Notes: a model not told the origin generated them from the letters alone. A stretch of DNA of 21,323 nt from JBGOUJ01 sp041477005 (GCA_041477005.1 JBGOUJ010000052.1:1-21323); one strand, 5' to 3'. Positions 13,326-21,225 are shown, numbered from the stretch's first letter. Numbers and translations are program-made.

Positions 13326-15002
13326 ATGCCGGCGCGCGCGTTATTTATCTTTGTTTTGTTGGTCCGATGCCTGGCCTCGGATTGCGGGTCGATGGCGCTA
13401 AGCCAGGAGGAGGCGCTGGCGCGATTCCGGCAGCTCGAGCAACAAGCCCAGGCGTCTTTCGAGCGCGGCGATTTTGAAAAGGCGGCGGAGAATCTCCGCA
13501 ATGCGGTCTGCTTTGCTCCCGCCAACGCTCGCGCCTATCATGGCCTGGGGCTGGCCGAGGCCGCGGCGGGCCACTTCGATCGGGCCTACGAGGCCCTGCA
13601 GCAGGCGAACCGGCTCGCTCCGCGGGAGTTCGCCATTTTACTATCGCGCGCACAGGTGGAAACCTCGCTCGGTAGATTCGCCCAAGCACACCGAACTCTG
13701 GTGGAGGCCGCGCAGATCGAGCCGGAAAACACGCTGGCCGGTCTGCTCGAGGTGCAGATCCTCTTGGCAGAACACCAGACTTCCGGCGCTCTGGCAAAGG
13801 CCGGCGAGCTATCCAGGAAATTTTCCACCCGCACGGAAGTTCACGCCCGCCTCGGCGCGCTGCTGTTCCAGGCGAACTTGCCCAAGCAAGCCGAGCACGA
13901 ACTCGAGCTGGCCCAAAAGCTTCAGCCAGACAACCCGCAGTACCTCAGCGACCTGGTCCAGGTCAGCGTGTCGGGCGGCGACTTGAGCCGCGCGAAAAGC
14001 CGGCTGCAGCAGATCGCGGCGAGAGGGTTGCCGCAATCCGGCCAGATCCATGCTCAGCTCGGCGAGCAGCTCTTCCAGCAGAAGCAATTTGACCTGGCCT
14101 TGGCGGAACTGCTGAGATTCAAGCAGAGCGGACTCGAACAGCCCGAAAGCTTGTTCTTGCTGGCGAGGGTGGAAAACGCGGTGGGCGCTTATGAGGATGC
14201 CGTGCAGGATGCGGCGAGGGTGGAAAATGATGCAGGTTTGCCGGAGCGCCTGCGGGCGGCCGCCGCGACCGTAGCGGGCCTGGCGTGCAAGAGCATCAAG
14301 CAAGATGATGACGCCGTACGGCACTTGAAGCTGGCGATCCAGCTTGCTCCCGCCGATCTCGGCACGACTATCGAGAGTGCTTACCTCGCGCTCGCCGAGA
14401 CATATACAGAAGAGCAGAATCCGGTTGAGGCAAGGAAAGTTCTGGAGCAAGGGACGAAAGCTCTGCCGGATTCGACAAAGATTGCGGTGGCGCTCGGCCG
14501 AAATCTGGCGGAGACCGGAGGGAATACCGCGGCCATCGCGCTTCTAAAGGAACTCATCCGCAATGCGCCCGGCGAGGCGGAGGCCTACCGCTGGCTGGCC
14601 CAGGCGTACACGTCCAGCGGCGAGGTAAGACTAGCGACGGAAGCGCTCGAGCAGTTGGCGCAGCGGCAGCCGGAGTATCCGATGGCCGATGTCATGATTG
14701 CGCAATCCTTGCTGAAGGAAGAGCCGGTCGATTACACAAAGGCATTGAACCGGCTCGAGCGAGCCGAGAAAAGCTCGCCGGCTGATCCCGACATCTACTA
14801 CCTGCGAGGAAAGATCTACTCCTCCATGGGCCGCTATCGGGATGCCGTAACCGCGTTGCAGCGCGCCATTGAACTGGGGCCTGCGATCCCCAACTCCTAC
14901 TATGTGCTCGGGCTGGCATACCAGAAGTTGGGGCAAACCGCGTTGGCCAAGGAGCAGTTTGAAAGAATGGCCCACGTGCGCGGCGGCACTCCCGCGCCCT
15001 AA
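13326..15002 (+). CDS. Exported tetratricopeptide-repeat protein
   Basis: This is a 558-aa protein. A short hydrophobic N terminus (ARALFIFVLLVRCLAS) suggests export or membrane anchoring. The rest is built of TPR helices, for example ASFERGDFEKAAENLRNAV, AYHGLGLAEAAAGHFDRAYE, ARLGALLFQANLPKQAEHEL, YLRGKIYSSMGRYRDAV and YYVLGLAYQKLGQTALAKEQ, with the Gly/Ala/Leu/Pro spacing of the 34-residue repeat over nearly the whole length. TPR solenoids hold partner proteins, and exported ones in Acidobacteriota accompany envelope and secretion functions. No catalytic domain is present. The gene diverges from the TonB receptor and converges on the amidohydrolase 107 bp downstream. The ATG start matches the predicted promoter position. 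Confidence 0.9.
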   Translation: MPARALFIFVLLVRCLASDCGSMALSQEEALARFRQLEQQAQASFERGDFEKAAENLRNAVCFAPANARAYHGLGLAEAAAGHFDRAYEALQQANRLAPREFAILLSRAQVETSLGRFAQAHRTLVEAAQIEPENTLAGLLEVQILLAEHQTSGALAKAGELSRKFSTRTEVHARLGALLFQANLPKQAEHELELAQKLQPDNPQYLSDLVQVSVSGGDLSRAKSRLQQIAARGLPQSGQIHAQLGEQLFQQKQFDLALAELLRFKQSGLEQPESLFLLARVENAVGAYEDAVQDAARVENDAGLPERLRAAAATVAGLACKSIKQDDDAVRHLKLAIQLAPADLGTTIESAYLALAETYTEEQNPVEARKVLEQGTKALPDSTKIAVALGRNLAETGGNTAAIALLKELIRNAPGEAEAYRWLAQAYTSSGEVRLATEALEQLAQRQPEYPMADVMIAQSLLKEEPVDYTKALNRLERAEKSSPADPDIYYLRGKIYSSMGRYRDAVTALQRAIELGPAIPNSYYVLGLAYQKLGQTALAKEQFERMAHVRGGTPAP

Positions 15003-15109
15003 GCGGTCCTGCCCAGCGCCCTGTGGAGCTACGGCGCCATAGCCGGTAAGGCGGGGCCGCGCCCGAGGTGGTGGGGCGTGCCCGCTACGATCCCGACGCA
15101 ATCCTCACG

Positions 15110-16402
15110 TTACCGGGAGGACGACCCTCGTGGTGCCAGATCGTTGCGCACGACCTGCCCGCCCTTCATTACAAATTTCACTCGTTGCATCTCGGTGATG
15201 TCCGCCAGCGGGTCTCCGGAGACTGCAATGATGTCCGCGAACTTGCCTTTTTCCACGGTCCCCAGGCTGTCCTGCATGCCGATGATCTCGGCGTTCGTGG
15301 TGGTGGCCATGCGCAACGTGTACACCGGGGTTGCGCCCCATTTGACGAAGATCGGAAACATCTCGCCCTGCGCGCCGTGCGAACACTTGCAGGCCTCAGA
15401 AAACACTCTTCCTTCGGCGGCGCCGCTCCCAAAACCCAGCTTCATGCCGGCGGCAAGGAATTTCTTCCAGGTCGGCTCCATCAGCCGGAAGCGGCTGTAG
15501 GGCGCAAACCTCTTCAGGTCCCCCGGTTCGTCTTCGCGCATGTCCAGAATGGTCGCGGTCAGGGGGAGGCCTTTCCGAAGGAACATTTTTATGTCCGCGT
15601 CGCCGGCATCCACAGCGTGCTGGATGGAGTCGATCCCCGCTTCGAGAGCCCAGTGCAGACCGTCATCCCCATAAGAATGGCTGGCGACTTTCAGGCCCCT
15701 GCGGTGCGCCTCATCCACAACGGCCTTGATTTCTTCGAGAGAGGGGAGCGCCTGGTTCACCATCTCGCCATTCGGCTTGAAGACGAACGAGCCGGTAGTC
15801 ATTAACTTGACCCAGTTGACGCCATAGTGGGCCAGCTCGCGCACGGCGGCCCGCATGGCCTCCGGTCCGTCTGCGACCAGGTTCGGCTCCGGCGGTTTGA
15901 AGTTCAGCGGAAAGGGCGCGGTTCCGGGGGGCGTGATCGAAAGGACCGGGCCAGCCACCTGCATGCGCGGACCCTGGACGACGCCGCTGTCGATGGCCTT
16001 GCGCAAGTCCACGGGGCCGTACCAGCCGCCGTGGGACCCCAGGTCCACCAGCGTGGTGAAGCCGGCGTTCAAATCCTTCTGGGCGTTGGCCAGCCCCAGC
16101 AGCATTTGGTATTGCAGTCCCGACGGCCCTCCCATCGTGTGAACGTGAGCGTCAATCAAACCCGGGAGCACCGTCGCCTGGCTGAGGTCGATCACTCTGG
16201 CGCCGGACGGGGCCGGCACGCGCTCGGCCGGACCGGCGTCCGTAATCCGGTCGCCCTGGATGAGCACCACCTGATTGGTCAAATTCGTGCCCGACTTGGG
16301 GTCGAACAGGCGGCCGGCGCGCACGGCGACGATCTGAGCAGTCGCTAATCCCCCGAGAATGGTGAGTCCGAGGACCGTTGTCAACGCAGCTTTCCCTCGC
16401 AT
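15110..16402 (-). CDS. Secreted amidohydrolase-family protein (imidazolonepropionase-like), lacking the catalytic Asp
   Basis: This is a 430-aa protein with a signal peptide (ALTTVLGLTILGGLATAQ). It has the amidohydrolase fold: VVLIQGDRITDAGP, then the metal motif His86/His88 (GLIDAHVHT), Lys199 (NWVKLMTTG, the possible carbamylated lysine), His242 (VASHSYG) and His262 (IQHAVDAGD). It ends with LGTVEKGKFADIIAVSGDPL, typical of the dipeptidase/imidazolonepropionase-like branch. Where these enzymes usually have FGTDAG, this one reads GFGSGAAEG (residues 323-331), so the general-base/metal Asp is replaced by Gly327. The start at 16402 is set by AGGAGG six bases upstream; an upstream in-frame TTG-like extension to 16441 is not needed. 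The substrate is unknown, and activity is doubtful because of the missing Asp. Confidence 0.9.
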   Translation of the reverse strand: MRGKAALTTVLGLTILGGLATAQIVAVRAGRLFDPKSGTNLTNQVVLIQGDRITDAGPAERVPAPSGARVIDLSQATVLPGLIDAHVHTMGGPSGLQYQMLLGLANAQKDLNAGFTTLVDLGSHGGWYGPVDLRKAIDSGVVQGPRMQVAGPVLSITPPGTAPFPLNFKPPEPNLVADGPEAMRAAVRELAHYGVNWVKLMTTGSFVFKPNGEMVNQALPSLEEIKAVVDEAHRRGLKVASHSYGDDGLHWALEAGIDSIQHAVDAGDADIKMFLRKGLPLTATILDMREDEPGDLKRFAPYSRFRLMEPTWKKFLAAGMKLGFGSGAAEGRVFSEACKCSHGAQGEMFPIFVKWGATPVYTLRMATTTNAEIIGMQDSLGTVEKGKFADIIAVSGDPLADITEMQRVKFVMKGGQVVRNDLAPRGSSSR

Positions 16403-16408
16403 CGTAAT

Positions 16409-16414
16409 CCTCCT
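16409..16414 (-). promoter_or_regulatory. Ribosome binding site of the amidohydrolase
   Basis: Perfect AGGAGG on the minus strand, six bases before ATG 16402. It rules out the longer frame that opens at 16441. Confidence 0.85.
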
Positions 16415-16425
16415 GGAGCGTCGCC

Positions 16426-16635
16426 CTACATTAGAACCCATTTCATGTCCCTCGCAAACTCGGCGATGCGAATCGCCTCGCGGCGAAGAACTTCCTCAGC
16501 TTGCCGGGTGGGATGCCTCCAACGATGAAGCCAGATCACTTTAGAACGGAAAGGATCGACCTGAGGCCATTGGATGTATACTGACCGGCAGTCGGGAGCG
16601 AAAATGGAAATCCGTGCGCCGGGATAAACCGGCAC
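16426..16635 (-). CDS. Small hypothetical protein
   Basis: A 69-codon frame starts at GTG 16635 and stops 23 bp before the amidohydrolase start on the same strand. It reads naturally at the C-terminal end (RQAEEVLRREAIRIAEFARD, an amphipathic helix) and has a few Trp-rich stretches (YIQWPQVDPF, VIWLHRWRHP). No family was recognised and no ribosome site is visible. Third-position GC is lower than in the neighbours. It could be the first gene of a two-gene operon or a chance frame. The rest of the 16403-16754 gap holds nothing else I can support. Confidence 0.3.
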   Translation of the reverse strand: MPVYPGARISIFAPDCRSVYIQWPQVDPFRSKVIWLHRWRHPTRQAEEVLRREAIRIAEFARDMKWVLM

Positions 16636-16754
16636 GAAGCAGAGAATGCAAGAGTCTTACGAGAAAGGGGTAGCGACCCGCTCGGCCCCGAGTTTTGCGC
16701 TGGGCGACGCGAGGTGTCCGGCGACGCGTAAACAGGTTTAGGACGAGACGCACC

Positions 16755-17273
16755 ATGCGAAACATTACAGCGTTGGCGATTTTTGGGACGGCTCTTCTGA
16801 CGCCCGGATGCGGGGACCTGCTCTCGTTGCACCCGCTGTACAGCGAGCAGGACGGCGTGTTCGGCACTACGCTCGAAGGCCGTTGGGAGTCCGACGACGA
16901 TCTGCTCTTTGTGGATCGGGCGGACGATGCGTACGAAGTCACGCTGCAGTCGAAGAAGAATCCATCAGAGCAATCGAAGTACGAAGCCCGCCTCGTGGAC
17001 ATCGGAAGCATTCGGTTTGCCGATCTCCTTTCGATGGATGCCGTCGGCCACATGTTCCTGAAGGTCCGCGTGGCGGAGGGCCAGCTCCGCATTGCTTTCT
17101 TCGATTCCGAGTGGCTCCGCCAGCGCATCCCGCATGAGGAATCGGAGCTAGCGAAGGGCAAGAAGCAGGCGGTGCTGACCGCGCGCACCCCGCAACTGCG
17201 GAAGTTGGTCGAGCAGTACGCCTCGGAACCCAAAGCTTACGAAAAGGAAATGGTGTTCCACCGCCCGAAGTAA
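16755..17273 (+). CDS. Putative lipoprotein of unknown function
   Basis: A 172-aa protein starts at ATG 16755. The N terminus is a lipoprotein signal (ITALAIFGTALLTPGCGD) with Cys19 as the predicted lipidated residue, so the protein should sit on a membrane facing the periplasm. After the Cys comes LLSLHPLYSEQDGVFGTTLE and GRWESDDDLLFVDRADDAYEV. The 'SLHPLY...D.vf...l.GtW' opening is shared by many small uncharacterised bacterial lipoproteins and may form a beta-rich, lipocalin-like domain. No catalytic motif was seen. An upstream frame extension to 16695 would destroy the signal and is rejected. The gene is followed by 261 bp without a gene. Confidence 0.75.
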   Translation: MRNITALAIFGTALLTPGCGDLLSLHPLYSEQDGVFGTTLEGRWESDDDLLFVDRADDAYEVTLQSKKNPSEQSKYEARLVDIGSIRFADLLSMDAVGHMFLKVRVAEGQLRIAFFDSEWLRQRIPHEESELAKGKKQAVLTARTPQLRKLVEQYASEPKAYEKEMVFHRPK

Positions 17274-17298
17274 AACTGTAGCTCTTGCCAAAGGCCAT

Positions 17299-17321
17299 AA
17301 TCAACCGCGGAAGACGCAGAG
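17299..17321 (+). repeat. Dispersed 'ACCGCGGAAGACGCAGAG' repeat, copy 1
   Basis: The 12-mer AATCAACCGCGG (17299-17310) is followed directly by AAGACGCAGAG (17311-17321). The same two words recur at 21183-21194 and 21201-21211, with six extra bases between them. Repeats of the ACCGCAGAG-ACGCAGAG type are widespread in bacterial intergenic DNA and often lie beside GxxExxY genes. No such gene is here. Confidence 0.7.
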
Positions 17322-17534
17322 AGGTTTCTAGATCCTCGATTATCCTAATACTACTTGGTATCCTGTGTGCGACGCGCCCCCATCCGGCTCTTTGATCCTT
17401 GTAATGCGTAAGCGTATTCACGAAACGGACTACTAAGCGATGCGCAATGGCTGCCCTCGACCCGAGCCGAAACAATAGGCCGGCGCGGCGCCCCCCTGTT
17501 TTTCACGGCGGAAGAATATGATACAGTGTCCTGC

Positions 17535-18398
17535 ATGAGCCGGACACTTGTGCTACGCGTTTCCGCCGGGATCCTGTTCCTGTTCGTTTCCTGGATCGCT
17601 TACACGCAGAACCAGGGCAAGGCGCCTCCGCAGTTGACTCTCAATAAGGTCAAGGAGGATCTGTACGAGATTGAGGGCGACGGCGGCAACGTCGCCGTGT
17701 ACGTCACCAACGAGGGCGTAATCCTGGTCGACGACAAGTTCGAACAAGACCACGACGGCATTGTGGCGAAAGTAAAGGGCGTCACCAGCCAGCCGGTGAA
17801 GTACGTGCTCAGCACGCACTATCATGCCGACCACAGCGGCGGCAATGCCAGGTTCCTCCCCACGGCCGAGATCATCTCGACCGCGAATGCGCGGACCAAC
17901 ATTGTCGAACACAAGCAGTCGAACGCCCCGCCCGGCGTGGCCCCCGCGCGGGTGGTGTTCACCGAGGAGAGCGCCGTGTTTCTGGGCGGCAAGGAAGCGC
18001 GGGCGCGCTACTTCGGCCGGGGCCACACCAACGGCGATGCGATCATTTATTTTCCGGCGCTGCGGACGATCCACACCGGCGACCTGATGGCCGGCAAAAC
18101 GCCCCTCATCGACTACCCCGGCGGCGGCAGCGTGGTCGAGTGGACCAAGACACTCGATGCGGCGATGAAGCTCGATTTCGACACCGTGATCCCCGGCCAC
18201 GGCCCGGTGACGGACAAAGCCGGCCTGCTCGCGTATCGCAACAACGTCGAAAAACTGCGCAGCCGCGCGGCCGGTCTGATCCGCGAGGGCAAGAGTCAGG
18301 ACGAGGTCGGCAAGGTCATGGGCGCCGAGTTTGGCTGGGCTGCCAATAGCCTGCAGATGCAGTGGAGCCTGCCGGGCATGATGGCGGAGTTGAAATAG
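17535..18398 (+). CDS. Secreted MBL-fold metallo-hydrolase
   Basis: This is a 287-aa protein with an N-terminal signal or anchor (VLRVSAGILFLFVSWIAYTQ). The metallo-beta-lactamase fold is complete: His95, His97, Asp99 and His100 in STHYHADHSGG, His164 in FGRGHTNGD, Asp183 in IHTGDLM and His222 in VIPGHGPV. It can therefore bind two metal ions, and the periplasm is the likely site. It belongs to the broad glyoxalase-II/beta-lactamase-like group; the true substrate cannot be read from sequence, and resistance activity should not be assumed. ATG 17535 is preferred over the GTG at 17526. A TATGAT box at 17517-17522 would give a transcript with almost no leader. A broken HTH gene begins 13 bp after the stop. 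Confidence 0.9.
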   Translation: MSRTLVLRVSAGILFLFVSWIAYTQNQGKAPPQLTLNKVKEDLYEIEGDGGNVAVYVTNEGVILVDDKFEQDHDGIVAKVKGVTSQPVKYVLSTHYHADHSGGNARFLPTAEIISTANARTNIVEHKQSNAPPGVAPARVVFTEESAVFLGGKEARARYFGRGHTNGDAIIYFPALRTIHTGDLMAGKTPLIDYPGGGSVVEWTKTLDAAMKLDFDTVIPGHGPVTDKAGLLAYRNNVEKLRSRAAGLIREGKSQDEVGKVMGAEFGWAANSLQMQWSLPGMMAELK

Positions 18399-18410
18399 CG
18401 GCGGTCCTGA

Positions 18411-18815
18411 AGAGTCGAAATCACCATCGCCCCGGCGAAGGGCCGCAAGGGTGGCTGGCGCCGCAGCGCGGCTGTGCCCGAGCCGATGTTGATCCCCCGA
18501 ACCACTCGCCTGATGGCTCTCGCCATCAAGTTCCAGGACATGGTGGACCGCGGCGAGGTTCGCGACTACGCCGACCTCGCCCGACTCGGGTACGTCAGCC
18601 GGGCTCGGCTGACGCAGCTAATGAACTTGTTGCTGCTGGCCCCGAAAATTCAGGAGAAGCTTCTGAATTCGACCGCAAGCTGCGAAGTCCGAGAATCGCA
18701 ACTACGCCAAGTCGTCAGGTATGAGCTTTGGCAGGACCAGCTTGAGTTGCTGGAAAAGCGAATTGAGAGCAGTGGAGTCCCCATCATCTCGGACGGCTCA
18801 GCCCGACCGACTTGA
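18411..18815 (+). pseudogene. 5'-truncated HTH protein of the recombinase-associated type
   Basis: The frame is open from just after a stop at 18408 and reads RVEITIAPAK..., then MALAIKFQDMVDRGEVRDYA, DLARLGYVSRARLTQLMNLL and LLLAPKIQEKLL. The central part is a clear helix-turn-helix. It resembles small proteins (from memory, 'RLMALAHRFDELLRSGEVRDQAELARLGxVTRARVTQIMNLL') that accompany serine recombinases on mobile DNA. The normal N-terminal codons are missing: no ATG precedes the conserved 'vrIxIp' strand, and the fragment abuts the MBL gene. A GTG at 18474 could still start a 113-aa protein with an intact HTH. Its 3' end overlaps the convergent gene by 32 bp. Confidence 0.65.
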
Positions 18816-19716
18816 GCACCTCAACAAGGTCGGCGAGCACGGTCAATGCGAATTCCGGGTCGACCAGCCGCCCAGAGATCACGACTCGATCGGAGTGTGT
18901 ATGGCCGTGCAGGATTCGCAACTTACTTATCAGATGGTAATCGAGAAACGTGAAAGGAAGCCGACAGGACTGCCGGGCCTTGAGAGTCTTTCCCACCTCT
19001 GTAAGTCCTTGCTCCAATGTCAGCTTCTTCGATGGGTTACCGACTGCGAAAACGACCAAGGACTCCGCTACATTCTTCGCGGCCGTGATCATGCTCGAAT
19101 AGAGGTTGTTGGCGAGGCAGCGCTGGACCTCGCTCCAGTCGTGTTCCAGCTTCTGCCGGAGGAGATCGTTGTCAATGGCCGAGAAATCCACATCAGGCAG
19201 ACCGCTCGCCAACCGCACCGGCGAAAGCGTGAAGAGTTGTCTTCCCACGAAGTCTGCCTCGACCCGTGCGATTCGCCAAAGGTTGTCCGCATTCGAGGGT
19301 CCGCTCAAGAAGTAACCAGGCCTGCCCCTTTGGAGATCGGAGCCCCACGTGTATAGGCTCAGCGTTACGGCGGCCAGGTATTCGTCAGCCTCGATCTCTG
19401 GTCTTCCGTGGCGTCCATCGGTCCAATGGACCCTTACGCTTTGTTCGTAACGAAAGATCACACCCGTGCGGTTGGGCGGGCCATCCGGACTGGGCATCGT
19501 CAGGTATAGAAGTGGGTGGCCACCCTGGAGTTCCGTCTTCGCACGGGCCAACCCCTGCTCTGCGGCGGCGTCCTCCGATGACACGTAGCTCACTCGCAAA
19601 AGCGGGTAGGATGGCACTGCGACCTCAGGAATGCCTCCCAGGCTCGGAACCAGAATCAATGGAGCGCCGTGCCGTTTCGCGACAGAGAATTTCAGAGCCC
19701 ACTCGATTCCGCCCAA
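18784..19716 (-). CDS. Hypothetical protein, possible HEPN-like C terminus
   Basis: A 310-aa soluble protein with no signal peptide or membrane segment starts at TTG 19716, supported by AAAAGGAG five bases upstream. The first half has Gly/Pro-rich strands (PLILVPSLGGIPEVAVPSYP, VIFRYEQSVRVHWTDGR). The second half is helical: EVQRCLANNLYSSMITAAKN, VAESLVVFAVG, then LRILHGHTHSDRV and EFALTVLADLVEVLKSVGL. The R-x4-H (Arg267, His272) placed before a final helix recalls HEPN/Abi-like RNase or nucleotide-binding helical domains, but the similarity is weak and I do not assign a family. It is flanked by a broken mobile-type HTH gene, which fits an accessory or defence-associated gene. Confidence 0.6.
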   Translation of the reverse strand: MGGIEWALKFSVAKRHGAPLILVPSLGGIPEVAVPSYPLLRVSYVSSEDAAAEQGLARAKTELQGGHPLLYLTMPSPDGPPNRTGVIFRYEQSVRVHWTDGRHGRPEIEADEYLAAVTLSLYTWGSDLQRGRPGYFLSGPSNADNLWRIARVEADFVGRQLFTLSPVRLASGLPDVDFSAIDNDLLRQKLEHDWSEVQRCLANNLYSSMITAAKNVAESLVVFAVGNPSKKLTLEQGLTEVGKTLKARQSCRLPFTFLDYHLISKLRILHGHTHSDRVVISGRLVDPEFALTVLADLVEVLKSVGLSRPR

Positions 19717-19721
19717 GGAAG

Positions 19722-19729
19722 CTCCTTTT
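19722..19729 (-). promoter_or_regulatory. Ribosome binding site supporting a TTG start
   Basis: AAAAGGAG on the minus strand, five bases before TTG 19716. It is the main reason for accepting this rare start codon. Confidence 0.75.
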
Positions 19730-19913
19730 ACCCGAGATTTCCATTTTAGGTTCCCGGACGGTTGGAAGTATACATCAGACCGCCCTTGCGTGGACAGTTG
19801 AAGCTAGGAACGCTAAGAAGAAGACCCTCGCCAGTGAAGACGCGCTCTCCCGCTTGACAAGCCGCTGAAGACAAACAGGCCCGGCATCTGCGGTTGCGGA
19901 GACAGGTCTCGGC

Positions 19914-19942
19914 TTGCCGCTGGCGCGCGACTCGGCTACACT
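19914..19942 (+). promoter_or_regulatory. Putative sigma-70 promoter of the 19960 gene
   Basis: TTGCCG (19914-19919) and TACACT (19937-19942) are 17 bp apart. The -10 box is identical to that of the TPR gene. GAGG at 19951-19954 provides a ribosome site before ATG 19960. Confidence 0.55.
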
Positions 19943-19959
19943 CTTGGGTAGAGGTCGTT

Positions 19960-20871
19960 ATGAGTAGCCGTCTTGCTGTGCTGGGCTTGGTTGCGCTATT
20001 CGCCGTTGGCGCCTCCGGGCAGAATTCGGCTTCCGTCACCCGCAGCGCAAGTGACTTCATGGGTAGCGCGCATTTTGGTCCGCCGTCGCCGTTTGGCGTC
20101 ACGCCGATCACGGGAGCTCCGTATTCAGGCGAGGAAGTCACGGAAATGGTGCAGACCCTGGCGGATGGGACTCATATCACCCGAACGATGCCGTCGACGA
20201 AGCTTTGTCGGGATTCCTTGGGCCGAACTCGGACCGAGCGGCCGATGTTCCGGGGTCCAACGGATAGTGGGCCAAACGCTCCGGAGGCGCCAGTGATTGT
20301 TGAAATCAACGATCCCGTGGCGCAGGCCAAGTACATTCTGGACACGCAGAACAAGATTGCGCATCGGCAGGAGCTACCGGCGCCCGGCGCGCGGCCGGCC
20401 ATAGCCGGAGCAGCCAACAACGGCGCCGGCGCCTTAGTGGGCACAGTGCTTACGGGCAGGGGAGGTGGCTCGGCGACCGCCCCAGCCGGCCAGATTGCCA
20501 TGGCGCCGCCTCCGAATGTCGCGGGCCAGGCTGCTGATGTGGCGCGCCCGCAGATGCTTACTGAGAAAGTGGGAACCCAGACGATCGAGGGAGTGCTCGT
20601 GGAGGGAACGCGACACACTACGACGTGGCCGGTAGGCTCCCAGGGCAATGACCGCCCGATCACGAGCGCGACCGAAACCTGGATGTCGCCGGAACTGAGG
20701 GTGCCCATCCTCACGAGAATGAACGACCCGCGCAGTGGAGAACACACTCAGAAGTTGATCAACATAAGCCGGAGCGAGCCAAGCCCCAGCCTGTTCCAGC
20801 CCCCGCCCGATTACACCGTGGTGGATGAAAAGGCAGACTTCACGATCAAGTGGGGTCCCCGACAGCAATAA
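19960..20871 (+). CDS. Secreted protein of unknown function
   Basis: A 303-aa protein has a signal peptide (LAVLGLVALFAVGASGQ). Conserved-looking blocks are PITGAPYSGEEVTEMVQTL, DGTHITRTMPSTKLCRDSLG and RTRTERP, then VIVEINDPVAQAKYILDT. A Gly/Ala/Pro-rich linker follows, then VGTQTIEGVLVEGTRHT, TETWMSPELRVPIL and a closing SLFQPPPDYTVVDE. This block order is familiar from secreted acidobacterial proteins that have no assigned function. The 'DGTHITR... RDSLGRTRTE' part suggests a beta-rich fold that reads like a sensor or anti-sigma-linked periplasmic domain, but that is a guess. The frame is open to 19894, but the first ATG with promoter, ribosome site and signal peptide is 19960. Confidence 0.8.
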   Translation: MSSRLAVLGLVALFAVGASGQNSASVTRSASDFMGSAHFGPPSPFGVTPITGAPYSGEEVTEMVQTLADGTHITRTMPSTKLCRDSLGRTRTERPMFRGPTDSGPNAPEAPVIVEINDPVAQAKYILDTQNKIAHRQELPAPGARPAIAGAANNGAGALVGTVLTGRGGGSATAPAGQIAMAPPPNVAGQAADVARPQMLTEKVGTQTIEGVLVEGTRHTTTWPVGSQGNDRPITSATETWMSPELRVPILTRMNDPRSGEHTQKLINISRSEPSPSLFQPPPDYTVVDEKADFTIKWGPRQQ

Positions 20872-20903
20872 AGCCGACTCATCAGATGCGCGACAAGAGA
20901 TCA

Positions 20904-20922
20904 CTGCGCCTCTGCGGTGATT
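20904..20922 (-). repeat. Dispersed 'CCGCAGAGGCGCAG' repeat, inverted copy
   Basis: On the minus strand this reads AATCACCGCAGAGGCGCAG, related to the plus-strand copies at 17299 and 21183. It lies just upstream of the GxxExxY gene and, with 21183-21211, forms an imperfect inverted repeat around it. Confidence 0.6.
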
Positions 20923-20965
20923 CGGGTCTACAATCAACGGCTGAGACCCCGAGGAGCTTCCTGGA

Positions 20966-21220
20966 ATGACCGTCAATGAAATCACGGAGGCGATCATCGG
21001 TGCGGCCATCGAAGCGCACCGCACGCTGGGGCCGGGGTTGCTGGAATCGGCCTACGCGCAGTGCCTATGCCACGAGCCTCATTTGCAGGGACTGCCCTTT
21101 CTCTGTGAGCACCCTTTGCCGGTGATTTACAAAGGTCTCGGGTTTTGGGATTGGAGGAATCGAGCCATTCTGCGGGGCCCAGAATCAACCGCGGAGATGG
21201 AAGACGCAGAGATGGGATGA
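20966..21220 (+). pseudogene. GxxExxY protein, C-terminally truncated
   Basis: Residues 1-56 match the start of the GxxExxY family well: VNEITEAIIGAAIEAHRTLG then PGLLESAYAQCLCHE and PLPVIYKG. The family name motif appears as GLLESAY. Intact members are about 125 aa and continue with a conserved D-x-x-hydrophobic core and ELKAV nuclease-like strand. Here the frame instead runs into unrelated codons (FWDWRNRAILRGPESTAEME) and stops at 84 aa inside a dispersed repeat. GAGGAG at 20951-20956 is a good ribosome site. The loss of the C-terminal half makes activity unlikely. The role of the family is not firmly known; a PD-(D/E)XK-like fold has been suggested. Confidence 0.8.
21183..21211 (+). repeat. 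Dispersed 'ACCGCGGA...GACGCAGAG' repeat, copy 3
   Basis: AATCAACCGCGG and AAGACGCAGAG are separated by AGATGG. The two words are identical to the contiguous copy at 17299-17321. It forms the last codons of the truncated GxxExxY frame. Confidence 0.7.
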
Positions 21221-21225
21221 GAAGG

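Noticed and set aside
16541..17233. 230-codon minus-strand frame opposite the lipoprotein
   Set aside because: Ser/Arg-rich shadow text. The opposite strand has a lipoprotein signal and better codon pattern.
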